Positions 8,096 to 15,758 of a stretch of 40,954 nt of DNA are shown piece by piece. The notes beneath the pieces are model-generated. The model was given only the letters and a program-made list of their open reading frames with translations. It made no database searches and had not been told where the DNA came from. The DNA comes from Parvibaculum sp. (GTDB lineage Bacteria; Pseudomonadota; Alphaproteobacteria; Parvibaculales; Parvibaculaceae), in NCBI GenBank assembly GCA_030682415.1, contig JAUXOE010000167.1, forward strand, positions 1 through 40,954, in the 5' to 3' direction. The position numbers were made by a program, and so were the translations under genes. Within the stretch, counting starts at the first letter, position 1, and each line of letters starts with the position of its first letter.

Positions 8096-8935
8096 ATGGA
8101 TTTCCAGATGACGGGCTACAGGGACGAAATCGGGCAGACTTTGTGCGCGGCGCGGCAGGCGGCCGGGCTGACGCTGGGCGATGTCGCGGCCAAAATCCGC
8201 ATCAAGCCGGTCTATCTCGCGGCGATCGAGGCCGGCCATTTCGAACGCCTGCCGGCGCTTCCGCAGACGCTCGGCTTCACCCGCGCCTATGCCCGCCACC
8301 TCAAGGTCGATGTCGAAGCGCCGCTGGCCCGGCTCGGCGAAGAGGTTCATCGCCATATCGACAGCACAGACTATTCGGCGCCGGAACTGGCCTGGGCCGA
8401 GGTGCCGATGCGGCGCATTGCCTGGGTCGCCGCCGGCGTCGTTTTCGGCGTGGCGCTGCTGGCCTTGTCGATCGTCGATTTCGGGCCGTCGCCGGTCGCG
8501 CCGGTGCCGGAGCGCTTGCCGCCGCTGCATGCCGTCGCGCCCGCGGCGGCACCGGTCCGGGCGATCGCGCCCGCCGCCATCCCCGCCACCGTCGTTCTGC
8601 CCGTTCGCTCCGTCTACGGATCGTCGCCGGTCTCGGCCGTCATGGCGGCGGCGCTGTTCGGTCGCGGCACGGCGGCCGCCGCGCCGCCGGCCACGACCGC
8701 GCCCGTCGCGGCCGCTACTCCGGTCCCCGATCTTGTCGCGACGATGAGCGTCTATCTGCGCGCGGCGCCGGCCAATGAGGGGCGCGTGCTCGGCGTGCTC
8801 GCGGCCTGCGAACCGCTGACGCTGGTCGGCGAGGGCCGCTACGGGCAGTGGCGCCAGGTCAAACGGGCCGATGGCGTCACCGGCTGGGTCTATCACGGCT
8901 ATCTCGGCGCCGAGGCACCGTCAGTCTGCCGCTGA
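8096..8935 (+). CDS. RodZ-like HTH / transmembrane / SH3 protein
   Basis: 279 residues. Residues 8-75 form an HTH_25-type domain as in RodZ (L-G-D-V-A-A-K-I-R-I-K-P-V-Y-L-A-A-I-E). A single membrane helix spans about 108-127, then an Ala/Pro-rich linker (about 130-200) and a bacterial SH3 domain (about 205-275) ending W-V-Y-H-G-Y-L. RodZ links MreB to the wall machinery; here the periplasmic RodZ domain is replaced by SH3, which usually binds peptidoglycan or peptides. It may be an envelope or cell-shape factor, or a membrane-bound regulator. A second in-frame ATG at 8108 is possible. Confidence 0.75.
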   Translation: MDFQMTGYRDEIGQTLCAARQAAGLTLGDVAAKIRIKPVYLAAIEAGHFERLPALPQTLGFTRAYARHLKVDVEAPLARLGEEVHRHIDSTDYSAPELAWAEVPMRRIAWVAAGVVFGVALLALSIVDFGPSPVAPVPERLPPLHAVAPAAAPVRAIAPAAIPATVVLPVRSVYGSSPVSAVMAAALFGRGTAAAAPPATTAPVAAATPVPDLVATMSVYLRAAPANEGRVLGVLAACEPLTLVGEGRYGQWRQVKRADGVTGWVYHGYLGAEAPSVCR

Positions 8936-8946
8936 AGGGCGCGGGG

Positions 8947-8962
8947 AGGGGGCTCGCCCCCT
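8947..8962 (+). terminator. GC-rich hairpin after the HTH-SH3 gene
   Basis: AGGGGG (8947-8952), CTCG loop, CCCCCT (8957-8962), starting 11 bp after the stop codon. Only two T residues follow, so termination efficiency is uncertain. Confidence 0.45.
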
Positions 8963-9019
8963 TGCCGGTCCGCCCGAGATGACGCCGTCATCCAGCTCGA
9001 CATCTCGATTTTCCGTCAC

Positions 9020-9070
9020 CCCGGGGACAAGTTTTTCTTATCCCCGGGTCGCGCCGTGACTTATCCCCGG
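9020..9070. repeat. Inverted and direct repeats around TTATCCCCGG
   Basis: CCCGGGGA (9020-9027) pairs with TCCCCGGG (9041-9048) around a T-rich 13-nt loop. The right arm lies in CTTATCCCCGG (9037-9047), which recurs exactly at 9060-9070, 23 bp on. TTATCCCCG resembles a degenerate DnaA box (TTATCCACA) at 7 of 9 positions, but that is weak evidence. Confidence 0.6.
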
Positions 9071-9096
9071 CCCCGAAAGCCGGTGGCGGGAATTTG

Positions 9097-9124
9097 TGAC
9101 AGTTTTTTGACAGTTTTGTGACAG
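9097..9124. repeat. Three TGACAG repeats at exact 11-bp spacing
   Basis: TGACAG occurs at 9097, 9108 and 9119, with TTTT-rich spacers between copies, immediately before the end of the carbonic anhydrase gene. The one-turn phasing resembles an iteron or a multi-site protein binding array. It lies between convergent genes, so an ordinary promoter role is unlikely. Confidence 0.7.
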
Positions 9125-9131
9125 AGGGGGG

Positions 9132-9779
9132 TCAGCTGTGATCGGCGACGTCTGTGAAGCTGTCTGTTTCGGCGTCATAGATCGACAATTTGCCGCTGCC
9201 GATGCCATAGAACCAGCCATGCAGGCGCAGCGTGCCGGCCTTTTCGCGTTCGGCGATGAACGGGAAAGTTCGAAGCATTTCAAGGGATTGGACGACGGCG
9301 CGCTGTTCCATCAGGCGCAGCAGGGCGGGCTTGTCGAGATCGCCATGGGCCGCGCGCACGGCCGTCTCGACGCCGGTTGCCAGCGACATCCAGTTCGAAA
9401 TGAACTCGCCTTCCGGCGGATGTCCGCAGCCGGCGTCGTAAAGCGCTTCGATGCCGCCGCAACTGACATGGCCCATCACGATTATGTCAGCAATTTCAAG
9501 GCCTTTGACGCCAAACTCCAGGGCGGCACTGGTGCCGTGATAGTTGCCGTCGGGCTGGTAGGGCGGCACCAGATTGGCGACGTTGCGGACGACGAAAAGT
9601 TCTCCGGGGTCGGACGAAAAGATCATCGCCGGGTCGGCGCGGCTGTCGCAGCAGGCGACGATCATCGCCTTGGGCCGCTGGCTGCGTGCCGCAAGTGCTT
9701 GATATCTGGCCTCATTCTGCTTGTAGGCGCCAGCGCGGAAAGCGCGGTATCCTTCAATCAGGCTGTCGATCGTGTCCAT
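9132..9779 (-). CDS. Beta-class carbonic anhydrase
   Basis: 215 residues; ATG at 9779 with AGGAG 10 nt upstream. It interconverts CO2 and bicarbonate using zinc. Cys44-Asp45-Ser-Arg47 (CCDSRADP) and His104-x-x-Cys107 (GHVSCGG) are the classical beta-CA zinc ligands and Asp/Arg dyad. The length is normal for the class. Monocistronic, convergent with the HTH-SH3 gene and divergent from a small membrane protein gene. Confidence 0.95.
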   Translation of the reverse strand: MDTIDSLIEGYRAFRAGAYKQNEARYQALAARSQRPKAMIVACCDSRADPAMIFSSDPGELFVVRNVANLVPPYQPDGNYHGTSAALEFGVKGLEIADIIVMGHVSCGGIEALYDAGCGHPPEGEFISNWMSLATGVETAVRAAHGDLDKPALLRLMEQRAVVQSLEMLRTFPFIAEREKAGTLRLHGWFYGIGSGKLSIYDAETDSFTDVADHS

Positions 9780-9843
9780 GCGGTCGGCGCTCCTGGCTGG
9801 TCTCGGCGGGTCTTCATACACAAGCCGCGCTGCCGATGAAAGA

Positions 9844-9902
9844 TGCCGCAACGGCAAGGCTTTGCGGTTTCCCGTGACAGTGGAACAGGCAGGTTGCCTG
9901 CC
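9844..9902. repeat. Two short inverted repeats upstream of the carbonic anhydrase gene
   Basis: TGCCG-CAA-CGGCA (9844-9856) and GGCAGG-TTG-CCTGCC (9888-9902) lie in the 260-bp divergent spacer 9780-10039, about 65 and 109 bp from the carbonic anhydrase start. Both have 3-bp centres and could be operators, but no regulator is identified. Confidence 0.4.
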
Positions 9903-10039
9903 AATTGTGCAAGCGCCGCTCATGCGTCGGCCCCATCTCGACGGATACGCAGCGCCATAGGCAGAGGCCCGGATTCTGCATAGACTTTGCGCCAAAAAGG
10001 GGCGTGCTCGGGACGCCGGTTCAGTCGATGAGGGAAGAC

Positions 10040-10375
10040 ATGTCGTATGTCGAAATGTTCGAAAGTCTGTCGCTCGAAAGCCAGATTTCGATAGGCGGGT
10101 TGGTGCTGCTGCTGGTGATCCTGACGGCGCTGCATGTACGCAGCCTGCTGGCCTTGCGCGCCGAACGTGTTGAGCGCGGCGCCCGGGAAATGAGCGCCCG
10201 CATCGACGCCCTGATGCGAAAACTCGAAGGAAAGAGCGGAAAAAACGGCCGCCTCGATCCCGCTGTCCTGCGTCCGCGGCCGCTGCAACGCAGTGCCGCC
10301 AAGATGGTTCCGGCGGCACGCTGCCCGACCAATGGTCTTGTGCCGCAGCGCCGCGTCCGGTCGCGTTCGGCGTAA
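10040..10375 (+). CDS. Small single-pass membrane protein of unknown function
   Basis: 111 residues. The ATG at 10040 is preceded by AGGGA at good spacing. A hydrophobic helix spans about 17-33 (I-G-G-L-V-L-L-L-V-I-L), followed by an Arg/Glu-rich stretch likely to form a coiled coil (about 34-66) and a basic, disordered tail. No known family recognised. A strong intrinsic terminator 65 bp downstream supports a separate transcription unit ahead of cysD. Confidence 0.6.
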   Translation: MSYVEMFESLSLESQISIGGLVLLLVILTALHVRSLLALRAERVERGAREMSARIDALMRKLEGKSGKNGRLDPAVLRPRPLQRSAAKMVPAARCPTNGLVPQRRVRSRSA

Positions 10376-10440
10376 GCTGCCCCATCTGCGGCGTTTTTGG
10401 CGCTTGCAAAGGCGATCAGGTCGCATTAAATCACAGACAC

Positions 10441-10476
10441 AAACGGGGTTTGGAACATAAACCCCGTTTTCTTGTG
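10441..10476 (+). terminator. Intrinsic terminator
   Basis: AAACGGGGTTT (10441-10451) is perfectly complementary to AAACCCCGTTT (10459-10469) across a 7-nt loop, followed by TTCTTGTGT. It ends the unit of the small membrane protein at 10040. Because it is 50 bp before the cysD ATG, it could also act as an attenuator of read-through into cysDNC. Confidence 0.8.
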
Positions 10477-10490
10477 TATTATCGCGTGTC

Positions 10491-10505
10491 GCAGGCCGGG
10501 CCTGC
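10491..10505. promoter_or_regulatory. 15-bp palindrome directly before the cysD ribosome site
   Basis: GCAGGCC-G-GGCCTGC is a perfect palindrome between a TATTAT (-10-like, 10477-10482) and the GGAAGG ribosome site of cysD. It could be an operator or a leader hairpin. No -35 is obvious, since the expected position is inside the terminator. Confidence 0.5.
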
Positions 10506-10519
10506 GCAGGAAGGCCGCC

Positions 10520-11314
10520 ATGGATCGCCTCGATCAGCTCGAAAGCCAGAGCATTTTCATCTTCCGCGAAGCCTTCAACAGGATCGAGAATATCGCGATG
10601 CTGTGGTCCTTGGGGAAGGACTCCAACGTGATGATCTGGCTGGCGCGCAAGGCTTTTTTCGGCCATGTACCGTTCCCGGTGATGCATGTCGACACCGGCA
10701 AGAAGTTCCCCGAAATGTACGATTTCCGCGATCGCTACGCCGCCGAATGGGGCCTCAATTTCATCCGCGAAGAATGCCCGCCGCTGGAGATGACCGACGA
10801 CACGCTGCCGCCCGCAGCGCGTTCGGCCGCCCGCAAGACCGAAGGTTTGAAGCTCGCGATCAAGAAGTACGGCTTCAACGCGCTCTTCGCCGGCATCCGC
10901 CGCGACGAAGAGGCGACCCGCGCCAAGGAGCGCGTTTTCAGCCCGCGCGGCCTCACCGGCCAGTGGGACTTCAAGGATCAGCCGCCGGAATTCTGGGACC
11001 AGTTCAAGACCGACTTCCCGCCGGGAACGCATATTCGCATTCATCCGTTGCTGCACTGGACCGAAGTCGACATCTGGCTCTATACGCTGCGCGAACAAAT
11101 CCCGACGATCCCGCTCTATTTTGCCAAGGACGGCAAGCGTTACCGCTCGCTCGGCGACAAGGACATCACCTCGCCGGTCGCCAGCACCGCAACGACGATC
11201 GAAGAGATCATCGAGGAACTGCGGACCACGAAGATTTCCGAGCGTTCGGGACGGGCCATGGATCATGAGTCGGAGGATGCATTCGAGCGCCTTCGCGCCG
11301 ATGGCTATCTGTAA
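10520..11314 (+). CDS. cysD: Sulfate adenylyltransferase subunit 2 (CysD)
   Basis: 264 residues; ATG after a GGAAGG site. It is the small, adenylating subunit of ATP sulfurylase, making APS from ATP and sulfate. The PP-motif of the PAPS-reductase/ATP-sulfurylase fold is at residues 30-35 (SLGKDS). Also visible: V-D-T-G-K-K-F-P-E-M, R-R-D-E-E-A-T-R-A-K-E, and the C-terminal R-S-G-R-A-M-D. The gene is 12 bp ahead of cysNC, its obligate partner. It equals NodP in rhizobia; with galE, glmU and glmS downstream it may serve surface glycan sulfation as well as assimilation. Confidence 0.96.
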   Translation: MDRLDQLESQSIFIFREAFNRIENIAMLWSLGKDSNVMIWLARKAFFGHVPFPVMHVDTGKKFPEMYDFRDRYAAEWGLNFIREECPPLEMTDDTLPPAARSAARKTEGLKLAIKKYGFNALFAGIRRDEEATRAKERVFSPRGLTGQWDFKDQPPEFWDQFKTDFPPGTHIRIHPLLHWTEVDIWLYTLREQIPTIPLYFAKDGKRYRSLGDKDITSPVASTATTIEEIIEELRTTKISERSGRAMDHESEDAFERLRADGYL

Positions 11315-11326
11315 GGAAATTCAAGC

Positions 11327-13243
11327 ATGTCCGAAGCATCAGAAGCCAAGGTGAGACTGGCCACCGTGAACCCAAACCCCGCTTCCGCGCGCGATCTCCT
11401 GCGTATCGTCATTGTCGGCCATGTCGATCACGGAAAATCGACGCTTGTCGGCCGGATGTTCCACGACACTGGCTCGCTGCCGGATGGCAAATTCGAGTCC
11501 ATAAAAGCCATGTGCGAACGCCGCGGTGTTCCCTTCGAATGGGCGTTTCTGATGGATGCGCTGCAGGCCGAGCGCGATCAGGGCATTACAATCGACACCA
11601 GCCAGATCTGGTTCAAGACGGACTATCGCGATTACACGATCATCGATGCGCCGGGTCACAAGGAATTCCTCAAGAACATGATCACCGGCGCAGCGCAGTC
11701 CGATGCGGCGCTGCTGATCATCGACGCGGCCGAAGGCGTGCGCGAACAATCGCGCCGCCACGGCTATTTGCTGCATTTGCTCGGTATTCGTCAGGTTGCC
11801 GTGGCCGTCAACAAGATGGACCTTATCAATTACGAGAAGGACCAGTTCGACCTGATCGAGCAGGAATATCGCGACTACCTGACATCGATCGGCGTGACGC
11901 CGACTTTCGTCATTCCCGTGTCGGCGCGGCAAGGCGATAATATCGTCAACCAGACGAATGCGATGCCCTGGTACAAGGGTCCGACGGTCGTCAAGGCGCT
12001 CGACAGCTTCATGCCGACGGCAGCGCCGGTGGACCGGCCGCTGCGCTTTCCGGTGCAGGATGTCTACAAGTTCGATCACCGGCGGATTATTGCCGGACGT
12101 ATCGAAGAAGGCAGCCTGAAGGTCGGCGACACGCTGCTTTTCTCGCCGTCGAACAAATCGGCGCGCGTGCAGAGCATCGAATACTGGTCGACCGTTCCCG
12201 GAAAGAAAGCACCGACAGAAGCCTCTGCGGGCGAATCCATCGGCATCACGCTTGATGAACAGATTTTCGTTGAACGCGGCGAGCTCGCCAGCCATGCCGA
12301 GCATGCGCCGATCGAAACGGATGTGTTCCGGGGCAAGATTTTCTGGTTGGGCCGGGAGCCGATGGTCAAGGGCAAGAGCTACCGCATCAAGCTCGGCACG
12401 CTGGAGGCGCCCGTCACTGTTCAGTCGATCGAGAGCATCATCGACACCAGCGATCTCTCGAACACATCGTCGCATCAGGTCGAACGCAACCAGGTCGCCG
12501 AAATCGTGCTGCGCGCGCGGCGGATGCTGGCCCTCGACGAATTCATCAAGGCGCCAAAAAGCGGCCGCTTCGTGCTGATCGACAAGTATGACATCGCCGG
12601 CGGCGGCATCATTTCGATGGACGGCTATGCCGACCAGCGCGACCTCATTACGTCACGCTCGACCAATATCACGCGCGTCGTGCATGGCATTGACACGGCG
12701 GCCCGCGCGTTCCGCAACGGACACAAAGGCGGCGTCCTCTGGTTCACCGGCCTTTCCGGTGCCGGCAAGTCGACACTCGCCGTTGCACTCGAAAAGAAGC
12801 TCTTCGAGAAGGGTTATAACGTCTACGTGCTTGACGGGGATAACGTTCGTCACGGCCTCAACGCAAATCTCAGTTTTTCACCGGAAGACCGGGCGGAAAA
12901 CATCCGGCGCGTTGGTGAAGTGGCCGCGCTTTTCGGCCGTGCGGGCATGATTGCCATCACCTCGTTCATCTCGCCCTATCGCTCGGATCGCGACCGGGCG
13001 CGTGAGGCCGCCGAGAATTTCCATGAAATTCACGTCAAGGCCGACGTGGCGACCTGTGAAGCGCGGGATCCGAAAGGCCTCTACAAGAAGGCGCGAGCCG
13101 GTGAAATTAAGGATTTCACAGGGATTTCCGCCCCCTACGAGGCGCCTGACAGTCCTGAACTGGTGGTCGATACAGCGGAGGCGCAGATCGATGAATGCGT
13201 CGAGCGGCTCGTCAACTATGTGGAGACGAAGTTCAAGGTATAA
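11327..13243 (+). CDS. cysNC: Bifunctional sulfate adenylyltransferase subunit 1 / APS kinase (CysNC)
   Basis: 638 residues, the usual length of the CysN-CysC fusion (NodQ-like). Residues 31-39 (GHVDHGKST), D-A-P-G-H and N-K-M-D are the G motifs of the EF-Tu-like GTPase that drives APS synthesis with CysD. The C-terminal third is APS kinase with a P-loop at 475-483 (GLSGAGKST) and D-G-D-N-V-R-H-G-L, which phosphorylates APS to PAPS. No PAPS reductase gene (cysH) is present in the window, so PAPS may feed sulfotransferases. Likely co-transcribed with cysD and galE. Confidence 0.96.
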   Translation: MSEASEAKVRLATVNPNPASARDLLRIVIVGHVDHGKSTLVGRMFHDTGSLPDGKFESIKAMCERRGVPFEWAFLMDALQAERDQGITIDTSQIWFKTDYRDYTIIDAPGHKEFLKNMITGAAQSDAALLIIDAAEGVREQSRRHGYLLHLLGIRQVAVAVNKMDLINYEKDQFDLIEQEYRDYLTSIGVTPTFVIPVSARQGDNIVNQTNAMPWYKGPTVVKALDSFMPTAAPVDRPLRFPVQDVYKFDHRRIIAGRIEEGSLKVGDTLLFSPSNKSARVQSIEYWSTVPGKKAPTEASAGESIGITLDEQIFVERGELASHAEHAPIETDVFRGKIFWLGREPMVKGKSYRIKLGTLEAPVTVQSIESIIDTSDLSNTSSHQVERNQVAEIVLRARRMLALDEFIKAPKSGRFVLIDKYDIAGGGIISMDGYADQRDLITSRSTNITRVVHGIDTAARAFRNGHKGGVLWFTGLSGAGKSTLAVALEKKLFEKGYNVYVLDGDNVRHGLNANLSFSPEDRAENIRRVGEVAALFGRAGMIAITSFISPYRSDRDRAREAAENFHEIHVKADVATCEARDPKGLYKKARAGEIKDFTGISAPYEAPDSPELVVDTAEAQIDECVERLVNYVETKFKV

Positions 13244-13280
13244 AGGCTCGACAGGTCTCCAGAGGCGGACAGGACCCTGA

Positions 13281-14270
13281 ATGAGCATTCTCGTTACCGG
13301 TGGCGCCGGCTATATCGGCAGTCACGCTGTTATCGACCTGACGAATGCCGGCGAAGAGGTTGTCGTGATCGACAATCTCTCAACCGGCTTTGACTGGGCC
13401 GTACAGGTGCCCGAGGCGCTGATTGTCGGCGACATAGCCGACGAGGCGCTGGTCGATCGCGTCATCGCGGAGCGCAAGGTTGAGGCGGTCATTCATTTCG
13501 CGGGCTCGATCATCGTGCCCGAGTCCGTCTCCGATCCGCTGAAATACTATCTCAACAACACGGCCAGATCGCGAACGCTGATCGAACGTTGCGTCCGGGG
13601 CGGGGTCGAGCACTTCATCTTTTCGTCGACTGCTGCGGTCTACGGCACGCCGGAACACTCGCCGGTCAACGAGGAGGAACCTCTGGTGCCGATGTCGCCA
13701 TATGGCCGCTCCAAGCTGATGACCGAATGGATGCTGCGCGACATCGCCGAAGCACATGAAATGACCTATGCGGCGTTGCGCTACTTCAATGTTGCGGGTG
13801 GCGATCCCGAGGGACGGGTTGGACAGTCGACCGCCAACGCGACCCACCTCATCAAGGTTGCCTGCCAGACGGCTCTCGGCCAGCGGCCCTACATCGAAGT
13901 CTACGGGGAGGACTACCCGACTCCTGACGGCACCTGCATTCGGGACTACATTCATGTCAGCGACCTGGCTGCTGCACATACGGCTGCATTGAACCACCTT
14001 CGCGACGGCGGCCGGAACCTGGTTGCCAATTGCGGCTACGGACACGGCTTCTCTGTGCGCGATGTACTGCGCTCGGTTGAACGTGCCGCCGGGCGCAAGT
14101 TCGAGATTCGACAGGCGCCGCGGCGCGCGGGCGACCCGGCATCCATTGTTGCCGATCCGGCAAGGATCAAGCAGACGCTGGGTTGGACTCCGGCCTATGA
14201 TGATCTCGACACGATTGTCACGCATGCGCTTGCATGGGAACAGAAGCTCGCAGCGCGAAATCGGCTTTGA
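13281..14270 (+). CDS. galE: UDP-glucose 4-epimerase
   Basis: 329 residues. Extended SDR with an N-terminal NAD motif G-G-A-G-Y-I-G (7-13), F-S-S-T-A-A-V-Y-G, the catalytic Tyr141-x3-Lys145 (YGRSK), R-Y-F-N-V-A-G and C-I-R-D-Y-I-H-V-S-D-L-A, all typical of GalE. It interconverts UDP-glucose and UDP-galactose; some members also act on the N-acetyl sugars, which would fit the GlcNAc genes downstream. It starts 37 bp after cysNC with a modest GGA ribosome site. Confidence 0.93.
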   Translation: MSILVTGGAGYIGSHAVIDLTNAGEEVVVIDNLSTGFDWAVQVPEALIVGDIADEALVDRVIAERKVEAVIHFAGSIIVPESVSDPLKYYLNNTARSRTLIERCVRGGVEHFIFSSTAAVYGTPEHSPVNEEEPLVPMSPYGRSKLMTEWMLRDIAEAHEMTYAALRYFNVAGGDPEGRVGQSTANATHLIKVACQTALGQRPYIEVYGEDYPTPDGTCIRDYIHVSDLAAAHTAALNHLRDGGRNLVANCGYGHGFSVRDVLRSVERAAGRKFEIRQAPRRAGDPASIVADPARIKQTLGWTPAYDDLDTIVTHALAWEQKLAARNRL

Positions 14271-14391
14271 CGAGCGAACTTGTCCCCGGTCGGCCGGGAT
14301 GGGGCAACATAGTGAAATATAAGTTTATTTCCGGAAGATTCGGGCGATGTGCGAATTTCAGCCGCACCCAGAATGGAGCTAGTCGGAAACC

Positions 14392-15756
14392 ATGACGAGA
14401 GGGAACGTCAGCACCGTCATTCTTGCTGCGGGCAGGGGCACGCGGATGAAATCCCGGCTGCCGAAAGTGCTGCATGCGATTGCCGGCCGGCCGTTGCTCG
14501 GACACGTGCTTGCAACCGTCGAGAAAGCAGACGTTGCGCATCCCGTCCTGGTGCTGGCACCGGATATGGACAGTGTGGCGTCCTTTGCACGATCGGTATT
14601 GCCCGGCATTGCGACAGTCGTTCAGCCGTCGCCGCGCGGAACCGGCGACGCCGTACGCGCCGCCGAAACGGCGGTCGGGCAGGGTGCGGGCGTGGTGCTT
14701 GTCGTGTTTGGCGATACGCCGCTGGTGCGCAGCGAAACGCTTTCGCAGATGATCGGATGCTGCACCGAAGAGACGCCGGTTGTCGTGCTGGGGTTTGAGG
14801 CCGTAGATCCTGCGCCTTACGGCCGTCTCGTCCTCGACGAGAAAGATATGCTGGTCAGGATTGTCGAAGCGAAGGATGCGTCGCCTGCCGAACGTGAAAT
14901 TCGTCTCTGCAACGGCGGGGCGATGGCCGTCCGTCGTGAGCACATGTTTCGTCTATTGGCTCTGGTCGGCAATGACAATGCCAGCGGCGAATACTATCTG
15001 CCGGATGTCGTCGGCCTCGCGCGGGCCGAAGGACTTCCATGCACGGTGGTGCGTGCAACCGAAGAAGAAATCCAGGGTGTCAACAGTCGCGCTGACCTCG
15101 CAGCGGCGGAAGCCGCCATGCAACGGCGCCTTCGAAAATCTGCCCTCGATGACGGCGTCACGATGCTTGATCCGGATACCGTCTATTTGAGTTTCGACAC
15201 CAGGATCGGCTCGGATGTCACGATCGGACAAAACGTCGTCTTCGGCCCGGGCGTGCGGATTGCCGAAGGCGCAACGATCAAGGCCTTCTCGCATATCGAA
15301 GGTGCATCCATTGCCGAGGGAGCGGAGATCGGGCCGTTTGCACGCATTCGGCCCGGAACCGAAGTTGGCCGCAAGGCGAAGATCGGCAATTTCGTCGAGA
15401 CGAAGAAAGCGAAGATCGAAGAGGGCGCGAAGGTCAGTCATCTGTCCTATGTCGGCGATGCACGTGTCGGCGCATATGCGAATATCGGTGCGGGTACGAT
15501 CACCTGCAACTATGACGGCTACGACAAATTCTTCACGGATATCGGATCTGGCGCCTTTGTTGGCTCCAATACGTCGTTGGTCGCACCGGTCACGATCGGC
15601 GACGGTGCTTATATCGGCTCCGGTAGCGTTATCACGAAAGATGTTGCGTCCGACGCTCTGGCCGTTGCGCGCGGCAAGCAATTCGAAAAGGGCGGTTGGG
15701 CAGCCAAGTTCCGCGCGGCGCATGAGAGCGTCAAAAAGATATCATCGGGCGAATAG
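14392..15756 (+). CDS. glmU: Bifunctional GlcN-1-P acetyltransferase / GlcNAc-1-P uridylyltransferase (GlmU)
   Basis: 454 residues, full length. The N-terminal uridylyltransferase has L-A-A-G-R-G-T-R-M-K-S-x-L-P-K (11-25) and F-G-D-T-P-L-V. The C-terminal half is a left-handed beta-helix of hexapeptide repeats with R-P-G-T, G-N-F-V-E-T-K-K and A-G-T-I-T-C-N-Y-D-G, which bind acetyl-CoA and glucosamine-1-phosphate. It makes UDP-GlcNAc for peptidoglycan, lipid A and surface glycans. A 121-bp gap after galE may hold its own promoter. glmS follows after 2 bp, so the two are coupled. Confidence 0.97.
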   Translation: MTRGNVSTVILAAGRGTRMKSRLPKVLHAIAGRPLLGHVLATVEKADVAHPVLVLAPDMDSVASFARSVLPGIATVVQPSPRGTGDAVRAAETAVGQGAGVVLVVFGDTPLVRSETLSQMIGCCTEETPVVVLGFEAVDPAPYGRLVLDEKDMLVRIVEAKDASPAEREIRLCNGGAMAVRREHMFRLLALVGNDNASGEYYLPDVVGLARAEGLPCTVVRATEEEIQGVNSRADLAAAEAAMQRRLRKSALDDGVTMLDPDTVYLSFDTRIGSDVTIGQNVVFGPGVRIAEGATIKAFSHIEGASIAEGAEIGPFARIRPGTEVGRKAKIGNFVETKKAKIEEGAKVSHLSYVGDARVGAYANIGAGTITCNYDGYDKFFTDIGSGAFVGSNTSLVAPVTIGDGAYIGSGSVITKDVASDALAVARGKQFEKGGWAAKFRAAHESVKKISSGE

Positions 15757-15758
15757 TC

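Noticed and set aside
7349-8896. 515-codon open frame on the minus strand opposite the LuxR and RodZ-like genes
   Set aside because: Extremely Arg/Asp-rich and covers two well-supported genes; no ribosome site or domain.
9037-9070. Replication origin with DnaA boxes
   Set aside because: Only two boxes with 7 of 9 matches, no AT-rich unwinding region, and no dnaA, hemE or parAB nearby.
10376-10519. SAM-II type riboswitch before cysD
   Set aside because: A short GGTCGCATTAAA-like string is present, but I could not form the pseudoknot expected for the class. The visible structure is an ordinary terminator plus a palindrome. A covariance search would decide.
14284-14298. Terminator after galE
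   Set aside because: CCCGG-TCGG-CCGGG has only a 5-bp stem and no T tract; it is too weak to claim.
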